From Bacteroidales bacterium (GTDB taxonomy: Bacteria; Bacteroidota; Bacteroidia; Bacteroidales; GCA-2711565): a stretch of 58,417 nt of DNA. The stretch covers positions 1-58,417 of the forward strand of contig JANQLW010000069.1 in NCBI GenBank assembly GCA_028280405.1. Reading direction: 5' to 3'. How positions within the stretch are numbered: the first letter of the stretch is position 1; each line of letters starts with the position of its first letter. Shown piece by piece: positions 9,092 through 18,401 of this stretch. Below the pieces are notes generated by a model, which saw nothing but the letters and a program-made list of their open reading frames with translations, was not told the origin of the DNA and ran no database searches. A program made the position numbers and the translations under genes.

Positions 9092-11005
9092 ATGTACTTA
9101 AAAAAATTAGGTGTAATTTGTCTGATCCTATTCAGTGGATTCGCATTTGGTAATGACAAAAAAATTGATACTACTTATTCAATGGATGAAGTAGTGATTA
9201 AATCAAGCAGATTAAATGATTTTGCGATTGGGTCAAGTATCCAAAAAATTAAAGCCCATGATTTAAAACTATTTACTTCACAGTCTTTTGCTGATTTATT
9301 GGCAGCAAGAAGTTTAGTGTTGATTAATTCTTATGGGCCCGGTGGACTATCTAATCCTTCTATTCGTGGTGGAGGTTCTTCTCATAGTGCTGTAATTTGG
9401 AATGGCGTAAGTATTCAGAGCCCAATGAATGGTGGTGTGAATACGGCTCTTATTCCGGCAGGCTTTGTAAATAATGTGAATATTCAATATGGAGGCTCCG
9501 GAACTTTATATGGAAGTGGTGCTGTAAGTGGTATTATTCATCTTGGTGAAGATAACCTTTTTGCTTTGAAGAACAATGTATTGCTTAATGCTTCTTACGG
9601 AAGCTTCAATACAAAAAATGTATTATTTGGTTTGAAGTATGGTAATCAAAATATTGCTGCTTCTTTTAAGTATTATTTTGCTGATGCAGATAATGACTTT
9701 GAATTTAAGAAAGAAGATGAAAGTATTTTTGAACAAACTAATGCAGGAATGAAGCAACATGCTTTCATGGGAAAATCTCAAGTTAGAACAGGTTTAAATT
9801 CAGTTTTAAAAGCGGAAGCCTGGTATCAGGAATATGATAAGAATATTCAAACTACATTGAATGCTACTGGTCCAAGTGCAGCAACACAAGATAACACTAA
9901 CTTACGTACGGCTGTTAAATGGGACTATCGATACAATAACTTCGCCTTGAATATTAAAAGTGTTTATTTGAATGAAAAAATAGAATATCTTGATCCGGCC
10001 TATATGTCCGTGCCAAACAAAAATATTGGACAGTCATTAATCAATGAAGCAGAAGCTAAATATTTAATAAATGAAAATCATTCAATAATTGGTGGTTTGA
10101 ACTATACACTGGAAGATGCTGAGTCCGGTGATTATACAGATGATGCAGATCGTAAAAGATTATCTGCATTCGTATCATACAAAATTCAAAACCTGTTTGA
10201 TAGATTGACCATTGTTAATTCAGTTCGTCAGGAGGTTGTTGATTCAGATTATATCCCATTGGTATTTTCAAGTGGCTTAGATTTTAAAATAATAGATCCG
10301 GTAAATTTTGTATTTAATATTTCCAAAACTTATAATAACCCAAGTTTGAATGATTTGTATTGGGTTCCGGGAGCATGGACAGCCGGAAATCCAGACCTTA
10401 AAGCTGAGTATGGCTGGAGTGGAGACCTGGGTTTAAAAGAATATTTTAAGCTAGGTTCTGTTGATATCGAATTTAAACAAAATTTCTTCTGGAATAATAT
10501 TAATGATTGGATCATCTGGTTACCCAATGAAGAATTTGTATGGATGCCTGATAATAAGAGAAAAGGAAAAACAAAAGGATTTGATGTTCATTTGAATGCA
10601 AACTGGAAACTGAATAAATCCCAACTAAGCTTTAATGCATTATATACTTATACGAAATCTGTTTTTGAAGAATTGGAGAATGATGTAATTGTTGAAAAAG
10701 AAACGATATATGTTCCTAAACACCAATTCTCATTAAACCTTAACTATGAATGTAAATCCTGGAGCTTTGATTTGTCCCAAAATTATTATGGAAAAAGATT
10801 ATATAATGTTGATGAAGACCCATTAAGTGACTTCATGATTTTTAATGCTTCAGCTAGTTTTAAGCTTCCAATTAAAAACCAAAGCTTAGTGGCAAGTTTT
10901 AAAGTTCAAAACCTTGGAAATAAATATTATCAGGTAATTAATAATTATGCCATGCCCGGCAGAAACTTTAAATTCAGTTTACATTATACTTTGAACTTCG
11001 ATTAG
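9092..11005 (+). CDS. btuB: TonB-dependent corrinoid receptor (BtuB-like)
   Basis: A 637-residue outer-membrane receptor. Signal peptide MYLKKLGVICLILFSGFAFG, then a TonB-box-like YSMDEVVIKSSR, then a plug domain (QSFADLLAARSLVLINSYGPGG, SNPSIRGGGSSHSAVIWNGV). The remainder is a beta-barrel rich in alternating aromatic residues, ending with an aromatic-rich strand (NFKFSLHYTLNFD). It moves corrinoids across the outer membrane with TonB energy. The riboswitch directly upstream gives the substrate. The length is close to that of E. coli BtuB, shorter than SusC-type receptors. Confidence 0.93.
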   Translation: MYLKKLGVICLILFSGFAFGNDKKIDTTYSMDEVVIKSSRLNDFAIGSSIQKIKAHDLKLFTSQSFADLLAARSLVLINSYGPGGLSNPSIRGGGSSHSAVIWNGVSIQSPMNGGVNTALIPAGFVNNVNIQYGGSGTLYGSGAVSGIIHLGEDNLFALKNNVLLNASYGSFNTKNVLFGLKYGNQNIAASFKYYFADADNDFEFKKEDESIFEQTNAGMKQHAFMGKSQVRTGLNSVLKAEAWYQEYDKNIQTTLNATGPSAATQDNTNLRTAVKWDYRYNNFALNIKSVYLNEKIEYLDPAYMSVPNKNIGQSLINEAEAKYLINENHSIIGGLNYTLEDAESGDYTDDADRKRLSAFVSYKIQNLFDRLTIVNSVRQEVVDSDYIPLVFSSGLDFKIIDPVNFVFNISKTYNNPSLNDLYWVPGAWTAGNPDLKAEYGWSGDLGLKEYFKLGSVDIEFKQNFFWNNINDWIIWLPNEEFVWMPDNKRKGKTKGFDVHLNANWKLNKSQLSFNALYTYTKSVFEELENDVIVEKETIYVPKHQFSLNLNYECKSWSFDLSQNYYGKRLYNVDEDPLSDFMIFNASASFKLPIKNQSLVASFKVQNLGNKYYQVINNYAMPGRNFKFSLHYTLNFD

Positions 11006-11069
11006 TAATTAATTAAAGATAATTTACCTGTTAAAATGATTATCTTTCACAATTAATGTCGATAAAAAA

Positions 11070-11582
11070 ATGTCAGATATAATATTTATAACAGGTGGGC
11101 AACGATCGGGCAAAAGTAGTTTTGCCCAGAAGCTTGCCCTGAAAAAGAATTCTCATCCTTTTTATCTTGCTACTGCCAGATATTGGGATGAGAATTTCAA
11201 TGAAAGAATAAAAAGGCACAAAGATGATCGTGGCCCGGAGTGGAATAACCTGGAAGAAGAACTAAATATTTCTGAATTGAATATTCCCGATAAGTCGGTT
11301 GTTGTTATTGATTGTATCACATTATGGCTAACTAATTTTTTTATGGACCACAATCAGGATGTTGAAAAATGTTTGGAACTTGCAAAACGGGAGTTTGATC
11401 TTTTTGCAGAAAAAGACATAACAATATTTGTTGTATCCAATGAAATTGGTATGAGCTTGCATGCACAAACAGAAACCGGGCGAAAGTTTACTGATCTTCA
11501 GGGTTGGATGAATCAGTATTTGGCTGATAAAGCAGATGAGGTCTATTTTATGATTTCAGGCATTCCACAAAAAATTAAATAA
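11070..11582 (+). CDS. cobU: Adenosylcobinamide kinase / adenosylcobinamide-phosphate guanylyltransferase
   Basis: A 170-residue enzyme with the CobU P-loop GGQRSGKSSFAQ near the N-terminus and the conserved RHKDDRGPEW segment that carries the guanylylated histidine. It phosphorylates adenosylcobinamide and transfers GMP to give adenosylcobinamide-GDP, the activated intermediate of nucleotide-loop assembly. It begins 64 nt after btuB and is followed 1 nt later by cobT. The four cob genes form one tight run that joins salvaged cobinamide to a lower ligand. Confidence 0.95.
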   Translation: MSDIIFITGGQRSGKSSFAQKLALKKNSHPFYLATARYWDENFNERIKRHKDDRGPEWNNLEEELNISELNIPDKSVVVIDCITLWLTNFFMDHNQDVEKCLELAKREFDLFAEKDITIFVVSNEIGMSLHAQTETGRKFTDLQGWMNQYLADKADEVYFMISGIPQKIK

Positions 11583-11583
11583 A

Positions 11584-12588
11584 ATGAATATTCGAGAACA
11601 ATTGATCCATAAAGTAGATCATAAAACCAAACCTGTAGGTTCATTAGGTATATTAGAAGAAATTGCTGTTAAAATTGGAGAAATACAGAATACTTTAAGT
11701 CCGGAACTTAAGAAACCGATAATGTTAGTCTTTGCTGCTGACCATGGTTTAACAGAGGAAAAGATCAGTCCGTTTCCAAAAGAAGTTACTTTCCAAATGG
11801 TAATGAATTTCTTAAATGGTGGAGCTGCCATTAATGTATTTTGTCGTCAGAACGGGGTAGATATAAAAGTTGTAGACGCAGGAGTAGATTACGATTTTAA
11901 TGGAATTAATGGCTTGGTACATGCAAAGGTTGCAAAGGGGACCCGTAATATGCTGAGGGAACCTGCCATGTCCATGGAAGAATGTCAATTGGCAATGGCT
12001 AAAGGCTCGAAACTCGTTGTTACAGAAAAAGAAAAGGGTTCCAATATCATTGGTTTTGGTGAAATGGGGATTGGAAATACTTCTGCTGCAGCTTTGTTAA
12101 TGCATAAATTTACCGGAGTTGAGCTTAAAGATTGTGTAGGCCCGGGAACAGGATTGGATAAAGCCGGAATGAATCATAAGCTGAATATTCTTGAAAAAGT
12201 ATCAAATAAATATGTTGACCTTAAAGAGCCAAAATCCATATTAGCTGCTATGGGAGGTTTGGAAATAGCTATGATGTGCGGTGCCATGCTGGAAGCCGCA
12301 AAACAAAATATGATTTTACTGATTGATGGTTTTATTGCAGGTTCAGCAATTTTAGCAGCACATGCAATGTATCCGGGCATTCTGAAAAATTCTATTTTTT
12401 GTCATCAAAGTAAAGAACCGGGACATCAGGGTATGTTGAATTATTTAGGAGTGAATGCAATTTTGAATAATGGACTAAGACTGGGAGAAGGCACGGGTGC
12501 AGCTTTAGCTTATCCTATGGTTCAGGCAGCTGTTAATTTCTTAAATGAAATGGCTAGCTTTGATGATGCAGGAGTATCTAATACTTAA
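11584..12588 (+). CDS. cobT: Nicotinate-nucleotide-dimethylbenzimidazole phosphoribosyltransferase
   Basis: 334 residues, close to the family length. KTKPVGSLGILEEIAVKIGEIQ near the N-terminus, the AADHGLTEE segment, GEMGIGNTSAAALL, and the C-terminal LGEGTGAALAYP with the expected catalytic glutamate are all present. It makes alpha-ribazole phosphate, the lower-ligand nucleotide. The gene is directly between cobU and cobS. Confidence 0.96.
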   Translation: MNIREQLIHKVDHKTKPVGSLGILEEIAVKIGEIQNTLSPELKKPIMLVFAADHGLTEEKISPFPKEVTFQMVMNFLNGGAAINVFCRQNGVDIKVVDAGVDYDFNGINGLVHAKVAKGTRNMLREPAMSMEECQLAMAKGSKLVVTEKEKGSNIIGFGEMGIGNTSAAALLMHKFTGVELKDCVGPGTGLDKAGMNHKLNILEKVSNKYVDLKEPKSILAAMGGLEIAMMCGAMLEAAKQNMILLIDGFIAGSAILAAHAMYPGILKNSIFCHQSKEPGHQGMLNYLGVNAILNNGLRLGEGTGAALAYPMVQAAVNFLNEMASFDDAGVSNT

Positions 12589-12591
12589 AAT

Positions 12592-13350
12592 ATGAAAAAT
12601 GAACTGAAGCTGTTTTTTACTGCCTTAATGTTTTACAGCAGGATCCCGGTACCAGGGGGAATTGATCATTCTGCAGAAACATTGAATAAAGCTACCCGGT
12701 ATTTCCCTTTAGTTGGGATCATTGTAGGAGGGATCGCAGCTTTGGTTTTCTGGCTTGCTCAATTTGTTTTTCCGGTATCTATAGCTGTCATTCTTTCGAT
12801 GATTTTCAGTGTTATAATAACCGGTGCTTTTCATGAAGATGGTTTTGCAGATGTTTGTGATGGACTTGGAGGTGGCTATACTATTGAACAGAAACTGAAT
12901 ATTATGAAGGATAGTCGCGTAGGTACTTATGGACTACTCGGGCTTATCTTCTTAATAGGATTAAAATATTTTCTGCTGGTAGAACTATCATTTAATCTCA
13001 TTTTTGTTTTAATATCTGTGCATGCATTAAGCCGCTTATCTCCGGTGCTTCTGATTTTCTTTTTGGATTATGTAAGAGCAGATGAGTTTAGTAAAATAAA
13101 GCCCATCGGAAAAAGAATAAAATTTTTTGAGTTACTCATAGCAATGATCTTTTCAATAGCCCCATTGTATCTTCTTGGTTATTGGGGTTTTGTTTTAATA
13201 ATACCTTTAATAGTTATCAGTACTTTAAGTGCCTGGTTTTTTAAAAGGCATTTAGGTGGTTATACCGGAGATTGCCTGGGAGCTGCCCAACAAATAGCTG
13301 AAATCGTATTGTATACTTCTTATCTTTTATTATGGAATTATGTTTTATAA
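12592..13350 (+). CDS. cobS: Adenosylcobinamide-GDP ribazoletransferase (cobalamin synthase)
   Basis: A 252-residue membrane protein. FFTALMFYSRIPVP at the N-terminus, GAFHEDGFADVCDGLGGG with the acidic metal-binding residues, and the C-terminal GGYTGDCLGAAQQIAE are CobS signatures. It condenses adenosylcobinamide-GDP with alpha-ribazole (phosphate) in the inner membrane. It starts 3 nt after cobT and its end overlaps the start of cobC by 19 nt. Confidence 0.95.
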   Translation: MKNELKLFFTALMFYSRIPVPGGIDHSAETLNKATRYFPLVGIIVGGIAALVFWLAQFVFPVSIAVILSMIFSVIITGAFHEDGFADVCDGLGGGYTIEQKLNIMKDSRVGTYGLLGLIFLIGLKYFLLVELSFNLIFVLISVHALSRLSPVLLIFFLDYVRADEFSKIKPIGKRIKFFELLIAMIFSIAPLYLLGYWGFVLIIPLIVISTLSAWFFKRHLGGYTGDCLGAAQQIAEIVLYTSYLLLWNYVL

Positions 13351-13853
13351 GACATACAAGTGTGGAAGTAGAAAAAGGTTTGTGTTATGGGGCCAGTGAT
13401 GTACCTTTAGCTAATTCATTTGAAGAAGAAAAAAGTAAGGTAATTAAGGAACTAATTGATTTTAGTTATGATGTGGTATATTCAAGTCCTTCGGATAGAT
13501 GTGTGAAATTAGCCCAACACCTTAATAAGCCAATGATAATAGATCAAAGGCTAAAAGAACTGAACTTTGGTGTCTGGGAATTAAAAAACTGGAATCACAT
13601 CAATGATGCTTATGCCAAAGCATGGATGAAAGATTTTTTAAATCTCCCTTGTCCTGATGGAGAAAGTTTTCAGGATTTAATTCATCGTTTTTCTATATTT
13701 TATCAGGAACTTATAGATGTAAAAAGAAATGCTGTAATTGTTTCTCATGGAGGAATCATCAGGTCTGCATATCATATTATAGATGGTATTCTTCTTAAGG
13801 AAACATTTAATTTAGAAATTGACTATGGAAGTGTGCATAAATTTAAGGTTTAA
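13332..13853 (+). CDS. cobC: Alpha-ribazole phosphatase-like histidine phosphatase
   Basis: A 173-residue histidine-phosphatase fold. The phosphoacceptor motif reads IRHT near residue 7, followed by VVYSSPSDRCVKLA and the second catalytic VSHGGIIRSA. It would remove the phosphate from alpha-ribazole phosphate or from cobalamin phosphate. The 19-nt overlap with cobS supports the assignment over a generic phosphoglycerate-mutase-like enzyme. Its 3' end overlaps that of the convergent menE gene by 11 nt. Confidence 0.88.
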   Translation: MELCFIRHTSVEVEKGLCYGASDVPLANSFEEEKSKVIKELIDFSYDVVYSSPSDRCVKLAQHLNKPMIIDQRLKELNFGVWELKNWNHINDAYAKAWMKDFLNLPCPDGESFQDLIHRFSIFYQELIDVKRNAVIVSHGGIIRSAYHIIDGILLKETFNLEIDYGSVHKFKV

Positions 13854-14934
13854 GCATTTCCATACATCCTCTTCTGTTTATTTTTCCATTTTCCGTATAA
13901 ATAAAAGAATCGAGATATTCTATTCGTTTAGGTACCTCATGCTTTTCCAGGTTTACTTCCAGCTTTTTCCATAAGGTATAAAGGCAATTCAGGTCTTTTA
14001 CGGAATTTTCAATAACCAGAATCAGCTTTTCTCCAAGCTCCTGATCAGGAAGAGAAGATACAAACAGATTATAGTTGATGAATTGTTTTATTTTAGACTC
14101 CAGTACTTCAGGTATGATTTTAATACCACCTGTATTTATAATATTATCTTTTCGGCCTATGATTTCAAATTGGGTATCCGAATATATATTAGCCAGGTCA
14201 TTTGTTTTAATTTCTTCCGGTGAAATATGTGGGGCATTTATGATCAGGCACTGGTCACTGCCTTTTCTTACCGTGATTCCAAATAAACAATGATAATAAT
14301 TATGCTTAGCTGTTGAATTGAGTTTTTTTAAAGCAATATGAGTAGCTGTTTCAGTCATACCATATGTTGCATAAACATTATTTGGAAAATCTTTTAACGC
14401 TTTTTCAATATTCGGATCAATGGCACTGCCTCCAATGATCAGATTTCTTACCATCTTGAGTTTACCTACATCCTTACTTTTTAAGATGCTTGAAACCTGA
14501 AGTGGGATCATTGCTGCAAAGTCAATATTAAAATGATTGTCGGAGAGAGGATTCGAAGAGGGTTCTTTGATGATAAGGTTCATATTGTTTACAAATGCCC
14601 TGATGATCATCATTTTTCCTGCTATGTATTTTGCAGGCAAACAAAGTAAAGCATTTTCATTTTCTTTAAATGATAATGCCTCTGCAGTATATATAGCACT
14701 GTTGATCAGGACATTTTTGTAAAGTTTAATTAATTTAGGTGTACCGGTTGATCCGGAAGTATTCACTTCAATAAAATCCTGATCGCTTATCCATGATTGT
14801 ATAAAAGCATATATATCCTTTTCCCATGAAGCAATGGAAGTATCTTCAAATTTTTGCTCAATAATTCTTCTTAAAGAATCTTCATCATGGAAGATGTTGT
14901 TTATACGCAGGCTTTTATACTCATTTTTAATCAT
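13843..14934 (-). CDS. menE: o-Succinylbenzoate-CoA ligase
   Basis: A 363-residue acyl-adenylate-forming enzyme, short as in other Bacteroidota MenE. The AMP-binding loop is NTSGSTGTPKLIKL, followed by YATYGMTETATHIALK and the late motif GRKDNIINTGGIKIIPEVLE. It activates o-succinylbenzoate to its CoA ester for menaquinone synthesis. It is last in the minus-strand men operon; its ATG overlaps the menC stop by 4 nt. Confidence 0.93.
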   Translation of the reverse strand: MIKNEYKSLRINNIFHDEDSLRRIIEQKFEDTSIASWEKDIYAFIQSWISDQDFIEVNTSGSTGTPKLIKLYKNVLINSAIYTAEALSFKENENALLCLPAKYIAGKMMIIRAFVNNMNLIIKEPSSNPLSDNHFNIDFAAMIPLQVSSILKSKDVGKLKMVRNLIIGGSAIDPNIEKALKDFPNNVYATYGMTETATHIALKKLNSTAKHNYYHCLFGITVRKGSDQCLIINAPHISPEEIKTNDLANIYSDTQFEIIGRKDNIINTGGIKIIPEVLESKIKQFINYNLFVSSLPDQELGEKLILVIENSVKDLNCLYTLWKKLEVNLEKHEVPKRIEYLDSFIYTENGKINRRGCMEMLKP

Positions 14935-15977
14935 ATATTAATGCTTGATAAATCCCAGTTAAATTGGTCTGAATAATGTAATTTCCCTTTTTCAATCACT
15001 AAAGGAGACGGAATGTTATTCGTAAATAATTGTCCGGTGCCTAAGCCCTGTGGCATTTCATTATTTAAAGTAAATGTCCATTGAGCAATTGCATTTAAGC
15101 CGATATTAGACTCTAAAGCTGAAGTTACCCACCAGTTTATATGATTATCCTCCGCAATATCTATCCATTCCTTACTTTGTTTAAAACCTCCTATTAGGCT
15201 GGGTTTTAGTATAATGTATTGTGGCTTGATCTGATCTAATAATTCCTCTTTATTCTCTTTATTGAATACGCCTATCAATTCTTCATCTAAAGCAATGGGA
15301 AGAGGGCTTAACTCACACAGCTTAGCCATTTCTAAATATTGGCCGGACATGATAGGTTGTTCTATGCTATGTAGTTTAAGCTCTGAAAGCCTGTTTAATT
15401 TCGATAATGCTTCAAACGGACTAAAGGCTCCGTTGGCATCTACCCTGATTTCTATATCCTTTTCTGAAAACTCATTTCTTATTTCTTTAATAATTTCCAG
15501 TTCAGTTTCGAAATCAATAGCTCCGATCTTTAATTTGATACAATGAAATCCGGATGCTATTTTGTCTTTAATCTGTGATCTCATAAATTCAGCATTGCCC
15601 ATCCAAATCAGACCATTGATATAAATAGAATCTGTCGATTCGGTAAAAGCAGAAGGAAATAGTATTCTGTTTCCTTTTTGCTTAAGATCAAGAAGAGCAG
15701 TCTCAATTGCAAAATTGATTGCAGGAAATTCTATAAGTTCTTCCTGCTTTAGCTCATTGATATTGTTTGCAAATTCTGTAAGCCTTTTATATAAATCAGG
15801 GCGATCATCAAAACTCAACTTTTTAATGATGCTGCATTCTCCCAAACCAAATACTTCTGGATTATCCTGTTGATACAGTTTAATAAACCATGAATCTTTC
15901 TCATGCAAAACTCCTCTGGAAGTGCCTCCGGGTGTTTTAAAAATTAAAGGATATTTTATGATTTCAGCTTTGAGCAT
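14931..15977 (-). CDS. menC: o-Succinylbenzoate synthase
   Basis: A 348-residue enolase-superfamily enzyme. CIKLKIGAIDFETELEII carries the KxK-type catalytic lysine, RVDANGAF and the EQP block supply metal ligands, and ALDEELIG and ILKPSLIGGF follow. It dehydrates SHCHC to o-succinylbenzoate. It is translationally coupled to menE by a 4-nt overlap. Confidence 0.94.
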   Translation of the reverse strand: MLKAEIIKYPLIFKTPGGTSRGVLHEKDSWFIKLYQQDNPEVFGLGECSIIKKLSFDDRPDLYKRLTEFANNINELKQEELIEFPAINFAIETALLDLKQKGNRILFPSAFTESTDSIYINGLIWMGNAEFMRSQIKDKIASGFHCIKLKIGAIDFETELEIIKEIRNEFSEKDIEIRVDANGAFSPFEALSKLNRLSELKLHSIEQPIMSGQYLEMAKLCELSPLPIALDEELIGVFNKENKEELLDQIKPQYIILKPSLIGGFKQSKEWIDIAEDNHINWWVTSALESNIGLNAIAQWTFTLNNEMPQGLGTGQLFTNNIPSPLVIEKGKLHYSDQFNWDLSSINI

Positions 15978-16014
15978 GCGTAAAATTTGGATATATAAAT
16001 ATACAACCTATTAT

Positions 16015-16917
16015 TTAAATCAGTAGGCCTGCACCAAATGCGACAGAGTACAATAGCGTATTAATGGCTTGCTTTTTTAAATAGGGGTCTAGCTTTGCTT
16101 TATCTTCGATTTTCTTGATTTCATATAAATCCTTTATAAATAAAGGCAACGTGATTATAAAGAAAAATTGAAAATAAGATTGAAAATTTAACAAAACAAA
16201 AATGGTGGCTGCAACTATGGCTATGATAATTATGATATGGTGGTAAATCATGGACATTTTACTTCCCATTTTAACAACCAGGGTAATTTTTCCACTTTTT
16301 TGATCGTTTTCGATATCGCGCATATTATTTAGGTTCAATACTGCCATACTCATTAACCCAACTGAAAATGCAGCCAATAAGACGGTCCAGTTAAGCATAT
16401 GTGTATTTAAATAATAAGTCCCGCAAACTCCTATAAATCCAAAAAAGATCAATACGAATATATCTCCAAAGCCTTTATATCCATAAGGATTTTTGCCTAC
16501 CGTATAGTTCACGGCCGCAAGAATTGCCAATATCCCTAAACCAAAGAATATGTAGAAATTTGACATGGGAATTCCTTCGGTACCAAAATAAATCAAAGCT
16601 GATCCACTAATAAACGATAAAAAGATAAACAGATAAACGGCAACTTTCATTTGAAAAGCAGTAATTTGTCCGCTCTGAACACTTCGTTCCGGCCCAATAC
16701 GGTCTTTATTATCTGTGCCGGTTTTATAATCGCCGTAATCATTAGCCAGATTTGATAATATTTGCAGTAATAATGTAGTTGATACAGCCAGTAATGTGAT
16801 TAGCCAACTGAAACGGCCATCAAATGCACTGATGAATCCGCCCAGTATAATGCTTGACATTGCCAGAGGCAAAGTTCTTAATCGGAAAGCCTTAATCCAG
16901 ATTTTTACCCTGCTCAT
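16015..16917 (-). CDS. menA: 1,4-Dihydroxy-2-naphthoate polyprenyltransferase
   Basis: A 300-residue UbiA-family membrane protein with about eight membrane segments. The prenyl-diphosphate-binding aspartate motif is in LANDYGDYKTGTDNKDR (about residues 57-73), and the second acidic motif is in NLNNMRDIENDQKSGK. It attaches the isoprenoid tail to DHNA in the inner membrane. It lies between menB (6 nt away) and menC. Confidence 0.95.
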   Translation of the reverse strand: MSRVKIWIKAFRLRTLPLAMSSIILGGFISAFDGRFSWLITLLAVSTTLLLQILSNLANDYGDYKTGTDNKDRIGPERSVQSGQITAFQMKVAVYLFIFLSFISGSALIYFGTEGIPMSNFYIFFGLGILAILAAVNYTVGKNPYGYKGFGDIFVLIFFGFIGVCGTYYLNTHMLNWTVLLAAFSVGLMSMAVLNLNNMRDIENDQKSGKITLVVKMGSKMSMIYHHIIIIIAIVAATIFVLLNFQSYFQFFFIITLPLFIKDLYEIKKIEDKAKLDPYLKKQAINTLLYSVAFGAGLLI

Positions 16918-16923
16918 AACAGC

Positions 16924-17748
16924 TTAAGGGAATTTGGGATATTTATGAAAATCAGGATCTCTTTTTTCAAGGAACGCATGTTTTCCTTCCTGTGCTTCTT
17001 CTGTTAAGTAATATAATAAAGTTGCATTGCCTGCAAATTCCTGAATGCCTGCTTGTCCGTCCAATTCAGCATTTAATCCGAGTTTTATCATTCGTAAAGC
17101 CATTGGGCTTCGTTTCATCATGATTTTTGCCCATTCAACACAAGTATCTTCCAGCTCTTCTAGAGGAACAACTTTATTCACCAGTCCCATCCTTTCTGCT
17201 TCTTTAGCATCATATTGCTGACAAAGGAACCAGATCTCACGGGCCTTCTTTTGTCCAACAATTCTGGCTAAATAAGAAGAACCAAATCCTGCATCAAAAC
17301 TGCCAACTTTAGGGCCTGTTTGCCCAAAAATGGCATTTTCAGAAACAATGCTTAAATCGCAAACGACATGCAATACATGTCCGCCTCCAATAGCATAGCC
17401 ATTAACCATTGCGATAACCGGTTTGGGAAGAGAACGGATTTGTTTTTGAACATCCAGTACGTTTAAACGGGGCACGCCATCTTCACCGATATATCCACCC
17501 TTGCCTTTTACATTTTGATCTCCTCCGCTACAAAAGGCTTTATCACCAGTGCCTGTAAGTAAAACAACATTAATGTTTTGATCTTCTCGGCAGATACTAA
17601 AAGCATCGCTCATTTCTGTAGTTGTGGTAGGCCTGAATGCATTGTAAACTCTTGGCCGGTTTATTGTGATTTTTGCAATTCCTTCACAGAATTCAAATAA
17701 AATGTCTTTATATTCCTTAATGGTTTTCCATTCTCTTTTAGTAGTCAT
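16924..17748 (-). CDS. menB: 1,4-Dihydroxy-2-naphthoyl-CoA synthase
   Basis: A 274-residue crotonase-fold enzyme. Family signatures are [43 protein letters not shown] for the oxyanion hole, and [18 protein letters not shown]. It cyclises o-succinylbenzoyl-CoA to DHNA-CoA. Its upstream region carries two 40-bp direct repeats and then a repeat-rich gap of about 650 bp, so it probably has its own promoter separate from menF-menD. Confidence 0.96.
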   Translation of the reverse strand: MTTKREWKTIKEYKDILFEFCEGIAKITINRPRVYNAFRPTTTTEMSDAFSICREDQNINVVLLTGTGDKAFCSGGDQNVKGKGGYIGEDGVPRLNVLDVQKQIRSLPKPVIAMVNGYAIGGGHVLHVVCDLSIVSENAIFGQTGPKVGSFDAGFGSSYLARIVGQKKAREIWFLCQQYDAKEAERMGLVNKVVPLEELEDTCVEWAKIMMKRSPMALRMIKLGLNAELDGQAGIQEFAGNATLLYYLTEEAQEGKHAFLEKRDPDFHKYPKFP

Positions 17749-17779
17749 GATATTTATTTCTATAATAATTTATACGCAG

Positions 17780-17875
17780 AATTTTATAATTGCAAAAATA
17801 CACAATTGTGCAAATATGGAATTTTATAATTGCAAAAATCACATAATTTGCAATTATGGATTATTATAATTGTCA
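17780..17875. repeat. 40-bp direct repeats upstream of menB
   Basis: Units start at 17780 and 17820 and share AATTTTATAATTGCAAAAAT plus much of the rest. A partial third unit begins at 17860. Period 40. Each unit also contains TTGCA/TGCAA half-sites, so they could be protein-binding sites for menB control; that is inference. Confidence 0.7.
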
Positions 17876-18357
17876 GATGTTGTGAAAATGAAACATCCAT
17901 GAGAATAAATTCTCATACAAAGGAATGATGCTAGCATGGATGTTCCCTGTCTGCCGACAGTTAACGTGTACCCACATCTTTTTAGAGAAAAATTACTCCC
18001 TGATTCCTAATAATTCCTGTTTGTCTGGTTGTTTTAATATTCAATAATATCCTCCCCCTGCCTGCGGCAGGCAGGTACAGGACTTTGCTTAACCTTAATG
18101 TTAATGTATAATATTCTACCATAATTTTGAGCCTACGGCTCTTTTCTAAATGATCATTTTTAATCATCATAATATTTCCGCATTCTTTAATTAGCTCCGT
18201 TAGGAGCAGTATTATGGTAGTAAGTTATACAAAGTTAATTATCATAAAGCACCATAGGTGCGAAACGATTAGAAATAGTGAAGATGCATCGTATTCGATT
18301 GTCTAATTAAAAAGATATGGGTACACGGTAGCTGCCGACAGGAAGGCATCTGACAAA
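17870..18357. repeat. Repeat-rich, non-coding element with terminal inverted repeats
   Basis: The gap between menB and menD has no gene. Its left part (TTGTCAGATG from 17871; CGTGTACCCACATCTTTTTA from about 17966) is repeated in inverse on the right (AAAAAGATATGGGTACACG from about 18310; CATCTGACAA ending near 18356). The left copy has an extra block of about 65 bp that holds a 9-bp palindrome, ACATCCATG / CATGGATGT. Inside are four further perfect palindromes: CCTGCCTGCGGCAGGCAGG (18057-18075), GAGCCTACGGCTC (18129-18141), GCTCCGTTAGGAGC (18194-18207) and GCACCATAGGTGC (18249-18261). It looks like a MITE-like or nested dispersed repeat. Confidence 0.65.
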
Positions 18358-18401
18358 TAAAAAATAAAATTATAAACAGATGAAATTTAGGAACAAAAAT
18401 T

